Assembly (NCBI GenBank): GCA_003448685.1
Contig: DLXW01000334.1
Span: 28,015 to 44,518, forward strand
Source of the DNA: Cyanothece sp. UBA12306
Lineage (GTDB): Bacteria > Cyanobacteriota > Cyanobacteriia > Cyanobacteriales > Microcystaceae
Reading direction: 5' to 3'
DNA length: 16,504 nucleotides
Positions 5,435-13,269 of this stretch are shown piece after piece (within the stretch, counting starts at the first letter, position 1; each line of letters opens with the position of its first letter). The notes under the pieces are model-generated. The model did not search any database. It saw only the letters and a program-made list of their open reading frames with translations, and was not told the DNA's origin. A program made the position numbers and the translations under genes.

Positions 5435-6385
5435 TTGATTCAAGCCACCTTACACCAGTTAAAAGTTTTTGAAGCAACGGCTCGTCATGGGAGTTTCACC
5501 CGTGCTGCTGAAGAGTTATTCATCACTCAACCTACGGTTTCTAGCCAAATTAAGCAACTAACCAAAGCTATTGGATTGCCTTTATTTGAGCAAATGGGTA
5601 AGCGTCTTTATTTGACAGAAGCGGGAAAAGCACTTCTTCAAACCTGTCAAGATATCTTTGAGAGATTAGACAACTTCGAGATGAAGGTAGCTGATTTAAA
5701 AGGAACAAAACAGGGACAATTACGCTTAGGGGTGATTACCACTGCTAAATACTTTATTCCTCGAATTTTGGGTTCTTTCTGTCAAAAATATCCAGGTATT
5801 GATGTATCTCTTAATGTGACTAACCACCAACAAATTGAGCGACGGATGATGGAAAACCAGGATGATCTTTATATCTTGAGTCATCCCCCTGATGATATGG
5901 ATTTAGCTACCCAAGCTTTTCTTGATAATCCTTTGGTGGTTATTGCTTCGAAAAATCATCCCCTAGCTGGAAAACAAAAGATTCCTATTACCAGTCTCGA
6001 TGGGGAGCCTTTTATTATGCGCGAATATGGTTCGGGAACTCGACAAGCGGTACAAAATCTCTTTGCTAAATATAAAGTATCTGTTCGGGTGCGATTAGAA
6101 TTAGGCAGTAATGAAGCAATTAAACAAGCGATCGCAGGAGAGTTAGGAATTTCGGTTCTTTCCCAACATACTCTGATTTCTGAAGGCAAAGAAAGTGATT
6201 TGACGGTTCTCGATGTGGAACATTTTCCTATTAAACGTCGCTGGTATGTGGCTTATTTGGGGGGTAAACAACTTTCAGTTATTGCTCAAGCTTTCTTGAA
6301 TTATCTACTCGAACAAAGTCCTAACTATTCTGTTCCTCCTCTACATCTTCTGTCTACAGTTGAAAATTTTTCGAGCTCTAACTAA
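5435..6385 (+). CDS. LysR-type regulator of the CmpR/NdhR (CcmR) inorganic-carbon group
   Basis: A 316-aa DNA-binding transcriptional regulator. The N-terminal winged helix-turn-helix (about 5-65) contains LKVFEATARHGSFTRAAEEL followed by FITQPTVSSQIKQLTKAIGL, a linker helix follows, and the effector-binding domain runs from about 92 to 300 (QLRLGVITTAKYFIPRILG, DLYILSHPP, GSGTRQAV, GELGISVLS). These segments, especially GVITTAKYFIP and ILSHPPDDMD, are close to cyanobacterial CmpR and NdhR/CcmR, which sense carbon-related metabolites and control bicarbonate uptake and NDH-1 genes. Which paralog it is cannot be settled here, so no symbol is given. The start is TTG at 5435-5437, supported by AGAGGAAA about seven bases upstream and by the family's MIQATLHQLKVFE-type N-terminus. 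The stop overlaps that of the convergent mscS-like gene by four bases. Confidence 0.85.
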   Translation: MIQATLHQLKVFEATARHGSFTRAAEELFITQPTVSSQIKQLTKAIGLPLFEQMGKRLYLTEAGKALLQTCQDIFERLDNFEMKVADLKGTKQGQLRLGVITTAKYFIPRILGSFCQKYPGIDVSLNVTNHQQIERRMMENQDDLYILSHPPDDMDLATQAFLDNPLVVIASKNHPLAGKQKIPITSLDGEPFIMREYGSGTRQAVQNLFAKYKVSVRVRLELGSNEAIKQAIAGELGISVLSQHTLISEGKESDLTVLDVEHFPIKRRWYVAYLGGKQLSVIAQAFLNYLLEQSPNYSVPPLHLLSTVENFSSSN

Positions 6386-8028
6386 TGTTCAATACGAAAT
6401 CCTGGAGCTTGATAATCAGAAGGTAGATAATTTGCAGGAATAGTAGTTTGATTTCCGTCTCTCATTGCCCGATAATGGGGGGATAAAATTTCAATGTCTG
6501 CTTCATTACAGCGATCTTGAATATGTTCATGAAGTTCAGAATAAACCAGGGGTATTTTTATTGTGCGATCAGTATAAGCATTTAATTCATAACTTACATA
6601 AAAGTCATCTAAACTAGTTTGTAAAATAAAGGGCGCTGGTTGATCTAAAATGTGTTCTGTATCGGCAGCGGCATCTAATAAAGCTTGATAAACTTTACGC
6701 CAAGGAACATCATATCCTAGAGTAATGGTTGTGTGTAAAATTAGAGGAATACCTGTATCTCTCGATGAAGCACTATAATTAACTACGTTACTATTAAGTA
6801 CGGTAGAATTGGGCAGGGTAACTAGGACGTTTTTGGGGGTACGAATACGAGTAACTAAGATGGTTTTTTCTTCAACATCTCCAATAATATCACCAATTTG
6901 AACGCGATCGCCAATTTGAAATGAACGGGTATAAATCAGAATGATTCCCCCAACTGTATTGGCAACTGCTGAGGTAGAACCTAGGGAGAAAAGAATCCCC
7001 AAGAACACTGAGACTCCCCGAAATGCTGGAGAATTAGAACCAGGCAAGTAAGGAAAAACAAAGACTAAACCCAGGGCAATTATTAAGAATAAAGCAATAT
7101 TATAGGTTGGCATCGCCCATTCCCTATAAAATCCCGGAAAAGATAGATCCCCTTCCTCAATTTCTGTGAAAATAAATTTGGTAAAGCGAATAGTATAGTA
7201 AGTAATCGTGATGATTAGGGAAATGATAAAAATGTTAGGTATATAGTTAATAAAACCTAGCCAAGTCAACTGAATAGCTGCAAATAAATATTTAAAAAGT
7301 TTATAGCTCAATCCTCTGGTTATGGGGAAAAAGCTAAAAACCAAAGGAATATAGACATAGAAAACTGTTAAATAACAAACTACTCTAATAAATTTGAGAA
7401 AACTTATCAAATATTTAGCAACTTTTTGTGAAGATAGTAATTCTATATTCTGTAATCTGAAACCAGGAATATGAGTTTCTTGTAACCTATCAATAATCCG
7501 ATAAGAGTAAGGAAATATTACATTAATAATTTTAAATATTAAGCCAATAGATATACTGGCAACTAGAGTATAAATAGCTGCCAGAATTCGTGATTGTAAA
7601 GTTCTTTCGCTACGATATTGAGCAACAGATTCTCTAATTTTTTCTAAGTATTGAGTAGTTAATTCTTGGATAGTTTTTCCTGCTGCTTTAGCATCTTCCT
7701 CGGTTAAGGTAATGAGAATTTTGTCATCTGAGACAATTGTTGAGGTATTGGTGTCATTTAAAGGCTGAATTTTTAAAGAATCTAGCGATAGAGAATTATT
7801 TTCAGCAAATTTTTTAAGTCTATTAGTAATAGTTTCGGCTCTTTCCTCAGCAGAAAAAGATCCAGTATTTTTTTGAATAACAAACAGAGTTTCATCATTT
7901 AAAATTACAGGAAAACCATCAATTTTGTTTCCTGATGTAGTCGTGTCTTGGGAATAAGCAAAAGGAGAATTAATAACTATAGTCAATGTTATTAAGCTAA
8001 TCAATAAGACCTTTAAAATATTTTTCAT
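6382..8028 (-). CDS. MscS-family mechanosensitive channel with signal peptide
   Basis: A 548-aa membrane protein expected to open under membrane tension and release ions or osmolytes. It starts with a signal peptide (residues 1-25, KVLLISLITLTIVINSPFAYS) and a soluble periplasmic region of about 100 residues (NRLKKFAENNSLSLDSLKI). Several membrane helices follow between about 140 and 345, then the MscS pore helix and beta domain (about 335-415: GSTSAVANTVGGIILIYTRS, FQIGDRVQIGDIIGDVEEKT, LVTLPNSTVLNSNVVNYS) and a C-terminal alpha/beta vestibule domain. It is longer than E. coli MscS (286 aa), as in many cyanobacterial paralogs. The frame is open up to 8118, but the ATG at 8026-8028 begins the signal peptide and has AGGGGAG just upstream, so it is preferred. 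It is divergent from the aldolase gene; its stop overlaps the LysR stop. Confidence 0.9.
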   Translation of the reverse strand: MKNILKVLLISLITLTIVINSPFAYSQDTTTSGNKIDGFPVILNDETLFVIQKNTGSFSAEERAETITNRLKKFAENNSLSLDSLKIQPLNDTNTSTIVSDDKILITLTEEDAKAAGKTIQELTTQYLEKIRESVAQYRSERTLQSRILAAIYTLVASISIGLIFKIINVIFPYSYRIIDRLQETHIPGFRLQNIELLSSQKVAKYLISFLKFIRVVCYLTVFYVYIPLVFSFFPITRGLSYKLFKYLFAAIQLTWLGFINYIPNIFIISLIITITYYTIRFTKFIFTEIEEGDLSFPGFYREWAMPTYNIALFLIIALGLVFVFPYLPGSNSPAFRGVSVFLGILFSLGSTSAVANTVGGIILIYTRSFQIGDRVQIGDIIGDVEEKTILVTRIRTPKNVLVTLPNSTVLNSNVVNYSASSRDTGIPLILHTTITLGYDVPWRKVYQALLDAAADTEHILDQPAPFILQTSLDDFYVSYELNAYTDRTIKIPLVYSELHEHIQDRCNEADIEILSPHYRAMRDGNQTTIPANYLPSDYQAPGFRIEH

Positions 8029-8147
8029 TACTCCCCTAACCAAAATGAACAAGTTGAATCTAAGCAAACTAAGTTTTGGCTCTTGACAAATAAACCGTAA
8101 TGTGCATTGCAAAAACACAAAAAGAAATTAGTCAAAAAGTGAAAACT

Positions 8148-8157
8148 ATCTTAAGAT
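8148..8157. promoter_or_regulatory. Short palindrome in the aldolase/MscS divergent region
   Basis: ATCTTAAGAT is a perfect 10-base palindrome 71 bases before the aldolase ATG; TAAGAT within it could also serve as a -10 for the aldolase gene, though no good -35 stands at the right distance. It is short enough to occur by chance. Confidence 0.25.
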
Positions 8158-8228
8158 TAACAAATAAGAGAATTAATTTTCTTGAAGACTCACCCACAAA
8201 AAACAAAAGATAGATTAGGAGGACATTT

Positions 8229-9308
8229 ATGGCACTCGTCCCAATGAGACTGCTTCTGGATCACGCGGCTGAGAACGGTTATGGTATCCCTGCGTTCAAC
8301 GTCAACAATCTTGAGCAAATCCTAGCGATCATGCAAGCTGCGGATGAAACCGATAGCCCCGTTATCTTACAAGCTTCTCGCGGTGCTCGTAAGTATGCAG
8401 GAGAAAACTTCCTCCGTCATTTAATCTTAGGAGCAGTGGAAAGCTACCCTCATATTCCCATTGCTATGCACCAAGATCACGGCAATAGCCCTGCTACTTG
8501 TTATAGCGCGATCCGTAATGGCTTTACTAGCGTCATGATGGATGGTTCCTTAGAAGAGGATGCTAAAACTCCTGCTAGCTTTGACTACAACGTCAGTGTT
8601 ACAGCTGAAGTAGTTAAAGTTGCCCATGCGGTTGGTGCTAGTGTAGAAGGTGAACTCGGTTGTTTAGGTTCCCTCGAAACTGGTAAAGGAGATAAAGAAG
8701 ACGGTCACGGGTTTGAAGGAACCTTAAGCAAAGAGCAATTATTAACCGATCCTGACGAAGCAGTGGAATTCGTTGAGCGCACTCAAGTTGATGCTTTAGC
8801 GATCGCCATCGGAACCAGCCACGGCGCTTATAAGTTTACCCGCAAACCTACCGGTGAAATTCTGGCTATCAGCCGCATTGAAGAAATTCATCGTCGTTTA
8901 CCTAACACTCACTTGGTAATGCATGGTTCTTCTTCCGTTCCCCAAGAATGGTTAGACATGATCAACCAATACGGTGGTCAAATTCCTGAAACCTATGGAG
9001 TTCCTGTTGAAGAAATCCAAAAAGGAATCAAGAGTGGTGTTCGTAAGGTAAATATTGATACTGATAACCGTTTAGCTATTACTGCTGCTATTCGCGAAGC
9101 TGCGGTTAAAGATCCTGCTAACTTTGATCCTCGCCACTTCATGAAACCTTCTATGAAGTACATGAAACAAGTTTGTAGCGATCGTTATACTCAATTCTGG
9201 ACTGCTGGCAATGCTAGCAAGATCAAACAACAAGGTCTTGATGAATATGCCGCTAAATACGCCAAAGGCGAATTAGATGCTGGTGTTAAAAAGGCTGTTG
9301 CTGTTTAG
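8229..9308 (+). CDS. fbaA: Fructose-bisphosphate aldolase, class II
   Basis: Cleaves fructose-1,6-bisphosphate to dihydroxyacetone phosphate and glyceraldehyde 3-phosphate, and in cyanobacteria also makes sedoheptulose-1,7-bisphosphate for the Calvin cycle. It is a cytosolic, zinc-dependent TIM barrel. The 359-aa product has all class II signatures: MHQDHG (80-85, with catalytic Asp83 and zinc ligand His84), the SVEGELG strand (139-144), GTSHGAYKF (zinc His198), MHGSSSVP (zinc His232) and [11 protein letters not shown] for phosphate binding. The length fits the long class II (CbbA/FbaA) type. Start at ATG 8229, with a strong AGGAGG ribosome binding site eight bases upstream. Codon use is less AT-biased than in neighbours, as expected for a highly expressed gene. 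It stands alone, divergent from the MscS gene, and is closed by a strong hairpin terminator. Confidence 0.97.
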   Translation: MALVPMRLLLDHAAENGYGIPAFNVNNLEQILAIMQAADETDSPVILQASRGARKYAGENFLRHLILGAVESYPHIPIAMHQDHGNSPATCYSAIRNGFTSVMMDGSLEEDAKTPASFDYNVSVTAEVVKVAHAVGASVEGELGCLGSLETGKGDKEDGHGFEGTLSKEQLLTDPDEAVEFVERTQVDALAIAIGTSHGAYKFTRKPTGEILAISRIEEIHRRLPNTHLVMHGSSSVPQEWLDMINQYGGQIPETYGVPVEEIQKGIKSGVRKVNIDTDNRLAITAAIREAAVKDPANFDPRHFMKPSMKYMKQVCSDRYTQFWTAGNASKIKQQGLDEYAAKYAKGELDAGVKKAVAV

Positions 9309-9320
9309 AAATTAAATAGC

Positions 9321-9337
9321 ATAAGTCTTTGACTTAT
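9321..9337 (+). other. Small perfect hairpin after the aldolase gene
   Basis: ATAAGTC (9321-9327) and GACTTAT (9331-9337) are perfect 7-base arms around TTT. It lies 12 bases after the aldolase stop and just before the larger terminator. It may protect the mRNA 3' end or be an accessory terminator. Confidence 0.5.
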
Positions 9338-9345
9338 AATTTATC

Positions 9346-9393
9346 AACAAAAAGTGCGGGCAACTTATACAATAGTGACCCGCGCTTTTTGTT
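9346..9393 (+). terminator. Rho-independent terminator of the aldolase gene
   Basis: AACAAAAAGTGCGGG (9346-9360) pairs with CCCGCGCTTTTTGTT (9379-9393) over 15 positions with a single G-T wobble and an 18-base loop; the GC-rich core next to a T-run is the classic arrangement. The A-tract on the 5' arm means it could also work for transcription from the other strand. Confidence 0.8.
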
Positions 9394-9444
9394 TGATGAT
9401 TGATATACTTGATTACTAAGCCGTTAATTATGATTCTTAACTAA

Positions 9445-10212
9445 ATGCATGAGATTCCAGAGGCATTAAGGGAAGCTTCCACAACTCAACCCACGTTAAA
9501 GCCAAAAACAGGGTTATTGATGATTGGGGGATTGGGGATGGGGTTAATGGTGGTTATGGGAGTATGGTTTCTAGTGCGTCCTTCGGCCGAAACTGCTCAA
9601 ACAAACCCTGTTTCTGCAACTGCTGTCACAACACCGCCTAAACCGACTCCAGAACCGGTATTAGGTCCTGCTCCTGAACCTATAGAAAACCTCCTTGGAC
9701 ATTTACCTTATCAAGAAGCTCCTGTATCCCAATTAAAACCGATTACTAATAATGGACAGATTAAACTACGTTTAGGTGCTGCGGAACAATTTCTGGCAAT
9801 GCAAAAAGCAGCTAGATCTCAGGGGATTATTTTAGTTCCCATTTCTGGATTTAGAACCCTTAAACAACAAAATTATCTATTTTTTGAAATCAAGAGACAA
9901 CGTAATCAAAATGCCAGCACAAGAGCGGAAGTGAGCGCTCCTCCTCACTATAGTGAACATCATACAGGATATGCTGTTGATATCGGTGATGGGAGAACTC
10001 CAGCAACTAATCTTAGCCAAAGTTTTGAAAAAACTGCTGCATTTCGTTGGTTAAAAAATAACGCGGCTAAATATAGTTTTGAATTATCGTTTCCTCCTAA
10101 CAATCCTCAAGGAATTAGTTATGAACCTTGGCACTGGAGATATGTGGGGGATCAAGAAAGTTTAGAAACTTTTTATAAAGCTAAACAATTACTAGAAACA
10201 TCCTCAAATTAA
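9445..10212 (+). CDS. Membrane-anchored VanY-like D,D-carboxypeptidase (peptidase M15B)
   Basis: Predicted to trim the terminal D-alanine from peptidoglycan stem peptides on the outer face of the cytoplasmic membrane. The 255-aa product has a short cytoplasmic tail, one membrane anchor (about 23-44, LLMIGGLGMGLMVVMGVWFL), a proline- and threonine-rich linker (about 50-82), and the M15 catalytic domain (about 100-235). Zinc and catalytic residues are all visible: His172 and Asp179 in SEHHTGYAVDI, Glu227 and His230 in EPWHWRYVG; ISGFRTLKQQ is the usual substrate-side motif. Start at ATG 9445, fixed by an in-frame stop directly before it (9442-9444); no clear ribosome binding site is seen. The SWIM protein gene begins 24 bases after its stop, so the two may be co-transcribed. 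Confidence 0.88.
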   Translation: MHEIPEALREASTTQPTLKPKTGLLMIGGLGMGLMVVMGVWFLVRPSAETAQTNPVSATAVTTPPKPTPEPVLGPAPEPIENLLGHLPYQEAPVSQLKPITNNGQIKLRLGAAEQFLAMQKAARSQGIILVPISGFRTLKQQNYLFFEIKRQRNQNASTRAEVSAPPHYSEHHTGYAVDIGDGRTPATNLSQSFEKTAAFRWLKNNAAKYSFELSFPPNNPQGISYEPWHWRYVGDQESLETFYKAKQLLETSSN

Positions 10213-10236
10213 CGATTTAATATTATAAATATCAAG

Positions 10237-11100
10237 ATGACAATGACAAACTTTTCTGACAAAGAGCCTAATCTTGTTCAACAAGAATGGTGGGTCAGCA
10301 GATGGCTAGAATTGTTGGATTCCTATCGATTTAAAAAGCGATTAGAACGAGCAAGAATTTATGCCAGAGAGGGCAATATTCTGAGTATTGAGTTTAAAGA
10401 AGCTCAGGTAATAGCCAAAGTTCAAGGTACTGAAGCTGAACCCTATCAAGTTTCTCTATCTCTAGTTCCTTTTACCGATGAAGATTGGAACTATATTATT
10501 GAAAGTTTATCGAAAAAAGCAATATTTTCTGCCCAATTATTGGCTGGAGAAATGCCAGAAAATATTGAGGAGGTTTTTATTGAAAATGGTTTGAGTGTCT
10601 TTCCTTTTTCTTTATCAGATATTAAGTCCCGTTGTAGTTGTCCTGATAAAGCTAATCCTTGTAAACATATTGGGGCAATCTATTATCAATTGGCAGAACG
10701 TTTTAGCGAAGATCCTTTTATTATTTTTCAACTAAGGGGACGCTCAAAACCTCAAATTTTGCAAGCTTTACGACAATTACGTCGCAAAAAACTGCAAGAA
10801 CAAGACCAAGCAAAATCAACAGAAATAGAAGAAGTTGTTGAGCAAATAACAGAACAGAAAAACCCTTTAAAACAGAATTATCAAACGCCCAATATCGAAA
10901 AATTTTGGCAATACGATCAGCCATTAGATTCTTCTTTAATTGTAATTGCTCCTCCACCAGATAACAAAACTATTTTAGATATCTTAGGAAGAATACCTCT
11001 ATCTTATCAAGAAGCGCAAATTGTTAAACAATATTTGCAGCAAGTTTACCAAAATGTTAGCCAACAATCAGTAATAAAAGCCTTAAATAGAGAATCTTAA
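10237..11100 (+). CDS. SWIM zinc-finger protein
   Basis: A 287-aa soluble protein with a SWIM zinc finger: Cys133, Cys135, Cys142 and His144 in SRCSCPDKANPCKHIGA match the C-x-C-xn-C-x-H pattern. SWIM proteins bind DNA or proteins, and in bacteria usually accompany SNF2-type helicases. The N-terminal part (about 15-125) has WWVSRWLELLDSYRFKKRLE and a strand-rich region typical of bacterial SWIM proteins; after the finger comes IYYQLAERFSEDPFIIFQLR, then a charged coiled-coil-like stretch (about 170-215) and a C-terminal segment. No helicase gene lies next to it in this window. Start is ATG 10237; the ATG two codons later is also possible. It follows the carboxypeptidase gene by 24 bases, and its stop overlaps the stop of the convergent 57-aa gene by four bases. 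Confidence 0.85.
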   Translation: MTMTNFSDKEPNLVQQEWWVSRWLELLDSYRFKKRLERARIYAREGNILSIEFKEAQVIAKVQGTEAEPYQVSLSLVPFTDEDWNYIIESLSKKAIFSAQLLAGEMPENIEEVFIENGLSVFPFSLSDIKSRCSCPDKANPCKHIGAIYYQLAERFSEDPFIIFQLRGRSKPQILQALRQLRRKKLQEQDQAKSTEIEEVVEQITEQKNPLKQNYQTPNIEKFWQYDQPLDSSLIVIAPPPDNKTILDILGRIPLSYQEAQIVKQYLQQVYQNVSQQSVIKALNRES

Positions 11101-11270
11101 TAATCTAAATTTTGGGGACGGCTTAATTTAGCATTATATTTTGCTTGATTGTTTCTTGATTGTAAAGCGGAAACGGACGAAGGTTTAATAACTATCCATG
11201 CGCCAGTTTTAGGATCTCTATAAGTTTTAAATGGATTAGGCTGTAAATCATCGTTAGATACTTTCGCCAT
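11097..11270 (-). CDS. Small hypothetical protein, 57 aa
   Basis: A short minus-strand gene from ATG (11268-11270) to TAA (11097-11099). The product is polar and basic: it begins MAKVSNDDLQPNPFKTYRDP, continues KTGAWMVIKPSS and ends AKLSRPQNLDY. The segment NPFKTYRDPKTGAWMVI looks like a structured motif, and similar small proteins are, as far as I recall, common in cyanobacteria. No cysteines, signal peptide or membrane helix. Function unknown. The stop codon shares TTAA with the stop of the convergent SWIM gene, so both proteins are read from overlapping ends. It is divergent from the GMC oxidoreductase gene across 272 bases. Confidence 0.65.
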   Translation of the reverse strand: MAKVSNDDLQPNPFKTYRDPKTGAWIVIKPSSVSALQSRNNQAKYNAKLSRPQNLDY

Positions 11271-11453
11271 GGTAATACTGAGATTTAACTATTGGTTAAT
11301 GATTATAGCCTAAGCAACTATACGGACAATGACCGAAATATCACTCATAATGTAATCTTGATCACCCTTTAATGAATAATTAATGGTTGTGAAAGAAAAG
11401 ATCAGGTTTGCTAGAGTTAGGGGGTTTATTGATCGGAGTTCGCCTCATTAGTC

Positions 11454-11493
11454 AAACAGGAGTTTAATTTGATACATAATTTATTTCCTGTTT
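11454..11493. promoter_or_regulatory. Inverted repeat upstream of the GMC oxidoreductase gene
   Basis: AAACAGGA (11454-11461) and TCCTGTTT (11486-11493) are perfect 8-base arms separated by 24 bases, ending 49 bases before the GMC start codon. Arm centres are 32 bases apart, about three helical turns, which suits a dimeric regulator; the AT-rich spacer contains CATAAT, a possible -10. It could also fold as an mRNA leader hairpin. Confidence 0.4.
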
Positions 11494-11542
11494 TGGCATT
11501 TTGAGAACGAATTAATGTTTTAATTGGGAGATATCTTAAATT

Positions 11543-13060
11543 ATGATTATCGATGATCAACATTACGATGTAATTATCGTTGGTACAGGGGCTGGAGGAG
11601 GAACTTTAGCTTATAAATTAGCCCCTACAGGTAAAAAAATTCTCATCTTGGAAAGGGGCGATTTTATGCCCTTAGAAGAGCAAAATAGAGCTAATGTTGA
11701 TGTCTTTAAAAAGGAACGTTATCGCGCACCTGAACGGTGGTATGACAAGGATGGTGAAACATTTTCTCCTCAAACTAATTATGCAGTAGGTGGTAATACC
11801 AAAATCTACGGGGCGGCCCTACTAAGAATGCGGGAAAAAGACTTTGAACAGGTGGAACACCAAGAAGGAATTTCACCTGCCTGGGGTTTAAAATACAGCG
11901 ACTTTGAACCATATTACAGCCAAGCAGAACAACTTTATATGGTTCATGGCCAAAGAGGGAATGATCCGAGTGAACCACCTCATAGTACCGATTATCCTTT
12001 ACCTCCAGTTGAAAATGAACCCCAGATTCAAAAAATTGTTGAGGCGATCGCCCAACAAGGGTTACATCCTACCAGTTTACCCTTGAGTTTGACTCGTCAA
12101 GAAGATGACCCCACTGGAGACTCAGAAGTATTTTGTATTGTTGAGGCCTTAAAACATCCTAATGTTACCTTAAAAACTTCGGCCAAAGCGGTTTGCTTAA
12201 TTACTAATTCCTCTGGAGAAGCAGTAAGGGCGGTACAAGCGGACATGAATGGTCAATCTTATCTGTTTTTCTCAGATATTATTGTTTTAGCCTGTGGTGC
12301 AATCAATTCGGCGGCCTTGTTGTTACGTTCTGCTAACCATAAACATCCTAACGGATTAGCCAATAGTTCGGATCAGGTGGGACGTAATTTTATGAAGCAT
12401 CACCAGACGGCTATGGTGGAATTGGGTGTTAAAGCTAACTCCGGTCAATTTTTACGCAGTGTGAGTGTTAATGACTTTTATTGGGGAGATGAAAATTTTC
12501 CTTATCCCATGGGTCATATTGAGAATACGGGAGGACTACTGCAAGACATCATTTTTGCCGAATCTCCACCTATTTTATCGGTTTTAGCCAAAGGTCTACC
12601 TGGGTTTGGCCTCGAACAGTTAGCTAAACGTTCTATCGGTTGGTGGATGTATACGGAAACCTTACCCGATCCTAACAATAGGGTTAGGGTTCAGGGGGAT
12701 AAATTGTATCTTGATTACACTCCCAATAATATTGAGGCCCACGATCGCTTAATTTATCGTTGGATAGATGTACTCAAAGCTGGGGAAAAGAAGTTAGGAA
12801 GTTCGGTTTTTGAGAAATTAGCCATTTATCCCCGTGGAGAGGTTCCTATACAAACAGTTGCTAACCAATGTGGTACTTGTCGCTTTGGGGAAGACCCCAA
12901 CTCATCAGTTCTCGACCTCAATTGTCGCACCCACGATCTCGACAATCTTTATGTGGTTGATAGTAGCTTTTTCCCGTCGAGTTCCGGTGTTCCTCCCGCT
13001 TTAACTATCATTGCCAATGCTTTAAGAGTGGGTGACCATCTTGTCGAAATTTTAACGTGA
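11543..13060 (+). CDS. GMC-family (glucose-methanol-choline) oxidoreductase
   Basis: A 505-aa FAD-dependent oxidoreductase; GMC enzymes oxidise alcohols or sugars, but the substrate here is unknown. The N-terminal dinucleotide-binding fold is clear: VGTGAGGG (Gly14, 16, 19), with ILERG (Glu37) to bind the ribose. NYAVGGNTKIYGAAL (79-92) matches the GMC flavin segment; the substrate domain fills the middle, and the GMC C-terminal domain ends with LDNLYVVDSSFF and ALTIIANALRVGDHL. No signal peptide, so cytoplasmic. Odd point: in the usual HxxGTCRxG motif the histidine is Asn441 (NQCGTCRFG), and in the usual NPALT motif the asparagine is Pro484 (VPPALT), so both positions expected to act on the substrate differ. 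It may have a different chemistry or be inactive. Start ATG 11543, with GGGAG about 12 bases upstream; a hairpin follows the gene. Confidence 0.88.
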   Translation: MIIDDQHYDVIIVGTGAGGGTLAYKLAPTGKKILILERGDFMPLEEQNRANVDVFKKERYRAPERWYDKDGETFSPQTNYAVGGNTKIYGAALLRMREKDFEQVEHQEGISPAWGLKYSDFEPYYSQAEQLYMVHGQRGNDPSEPPHSTDYPLPPVENEPQIQKIVEAIAQQGLHPTSLPLSLTRQEDDPTGDSEVFCIVEALKHPNVTLKTSAKAVCLITNSSGEAVRAVQADMNGQSYLFFSDIIVLACGAINSAALLLRSANHKHPNGLANSSDQVGRNFMKHHQTAMVELGVKANSGQFLRSVSVNDFYWGDENFPYPMGHIENTGGLLQDIIFAESPPILSVLAKGLPGFGLEQLAKRSIGWWMYTETLPDPNNRVRVQGDKLYLDYTPNNIEAHDRLIYRWIDVLKAGEKKLGSSVFEKLAIYPRGEVPIQTVANQCGTCRFGEDPNSSVLDLNCRTHDLDNLYVVDSSFFPSSSGVPPALTIIANALRVGDHLVEILT

Positions 13061-13102
13061 AGATTAGGATGAACACTCCCAATAATTTTTAATTTATTAA
13101 TT

Positions 13103-13153
13103 GAAGTGTGGGTAAAATTAAGCAAAAGTTAAGTTTTGCTTTTCCCACCCTTC
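13103..13153 (+). terminator. Compound hairpin after the GMC gene
   Basis: An inner hairpin AGCAAAA/TTTTGCT (13121-13127 with 13134-13140) has perfect 7-base arms and a six-base loop. An outer stem pairs GAAG-T-GTGGG (13103-13112) with CCCAC-C-CTTC (13144-13153), with one mismatch. It begins 43 bases after the GMC stop. TTTT runs and a CT-rich tract follow. I read it as the terminator of the GMC gene. Confidence 0.55.
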
Positions 13154-13223
13154 TCTCTCTTACTCTAGAATTCTTAGATCGGTTCCCGATTATAATAGTA
13201 AATTGTCAATAAATTGTATTAAT

Positions 13224-13269
13224 TGTTACAAAAAAACTAAATTCCAACTCAGATAACTCATTTGTAACA
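13224..13269. promoter_or_regulatory. Long-spaced inverted repeat TGTTACAAA/TTTGTAACA
   Basis: Perfect 9-base arms at 13224-13232 and 13261-13269 are separated by 28 bases, in the region before the pore-loop-like membrane protein gene. TTGACG at 13274-13279 right after the second arm could be a -35, with TTTGAT (13295-13300) as a poor -10. The arms could bind a regulator next to the promoter. No known regulator is matched with confidence. Confidence 0.4.

Noticed and set aside
5435..6385. Identification of the LysR protein as RbcR (the rubisco operon regulator)
   Set aside because: The N-terminal and effector-domain segments, such as GVITTAKYFIP and ILSHPPDDMD, look like the CmpR/NdhR group rather than RbcR.
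8083..8088. Perfect TTGACA upstream of the aldolase gene
   Set aside because: No acceptable -10 stands 15-19 bases downstream, so a promoter cannot be supported from this box.
8029..8118. 30-residue N-terminal extension of the MscS protein
   Set aside because: The downstream ATG at 8026-8028 starts a clean signal peptide with AGGGGAG just before it; the extension would bury that signal peptide.
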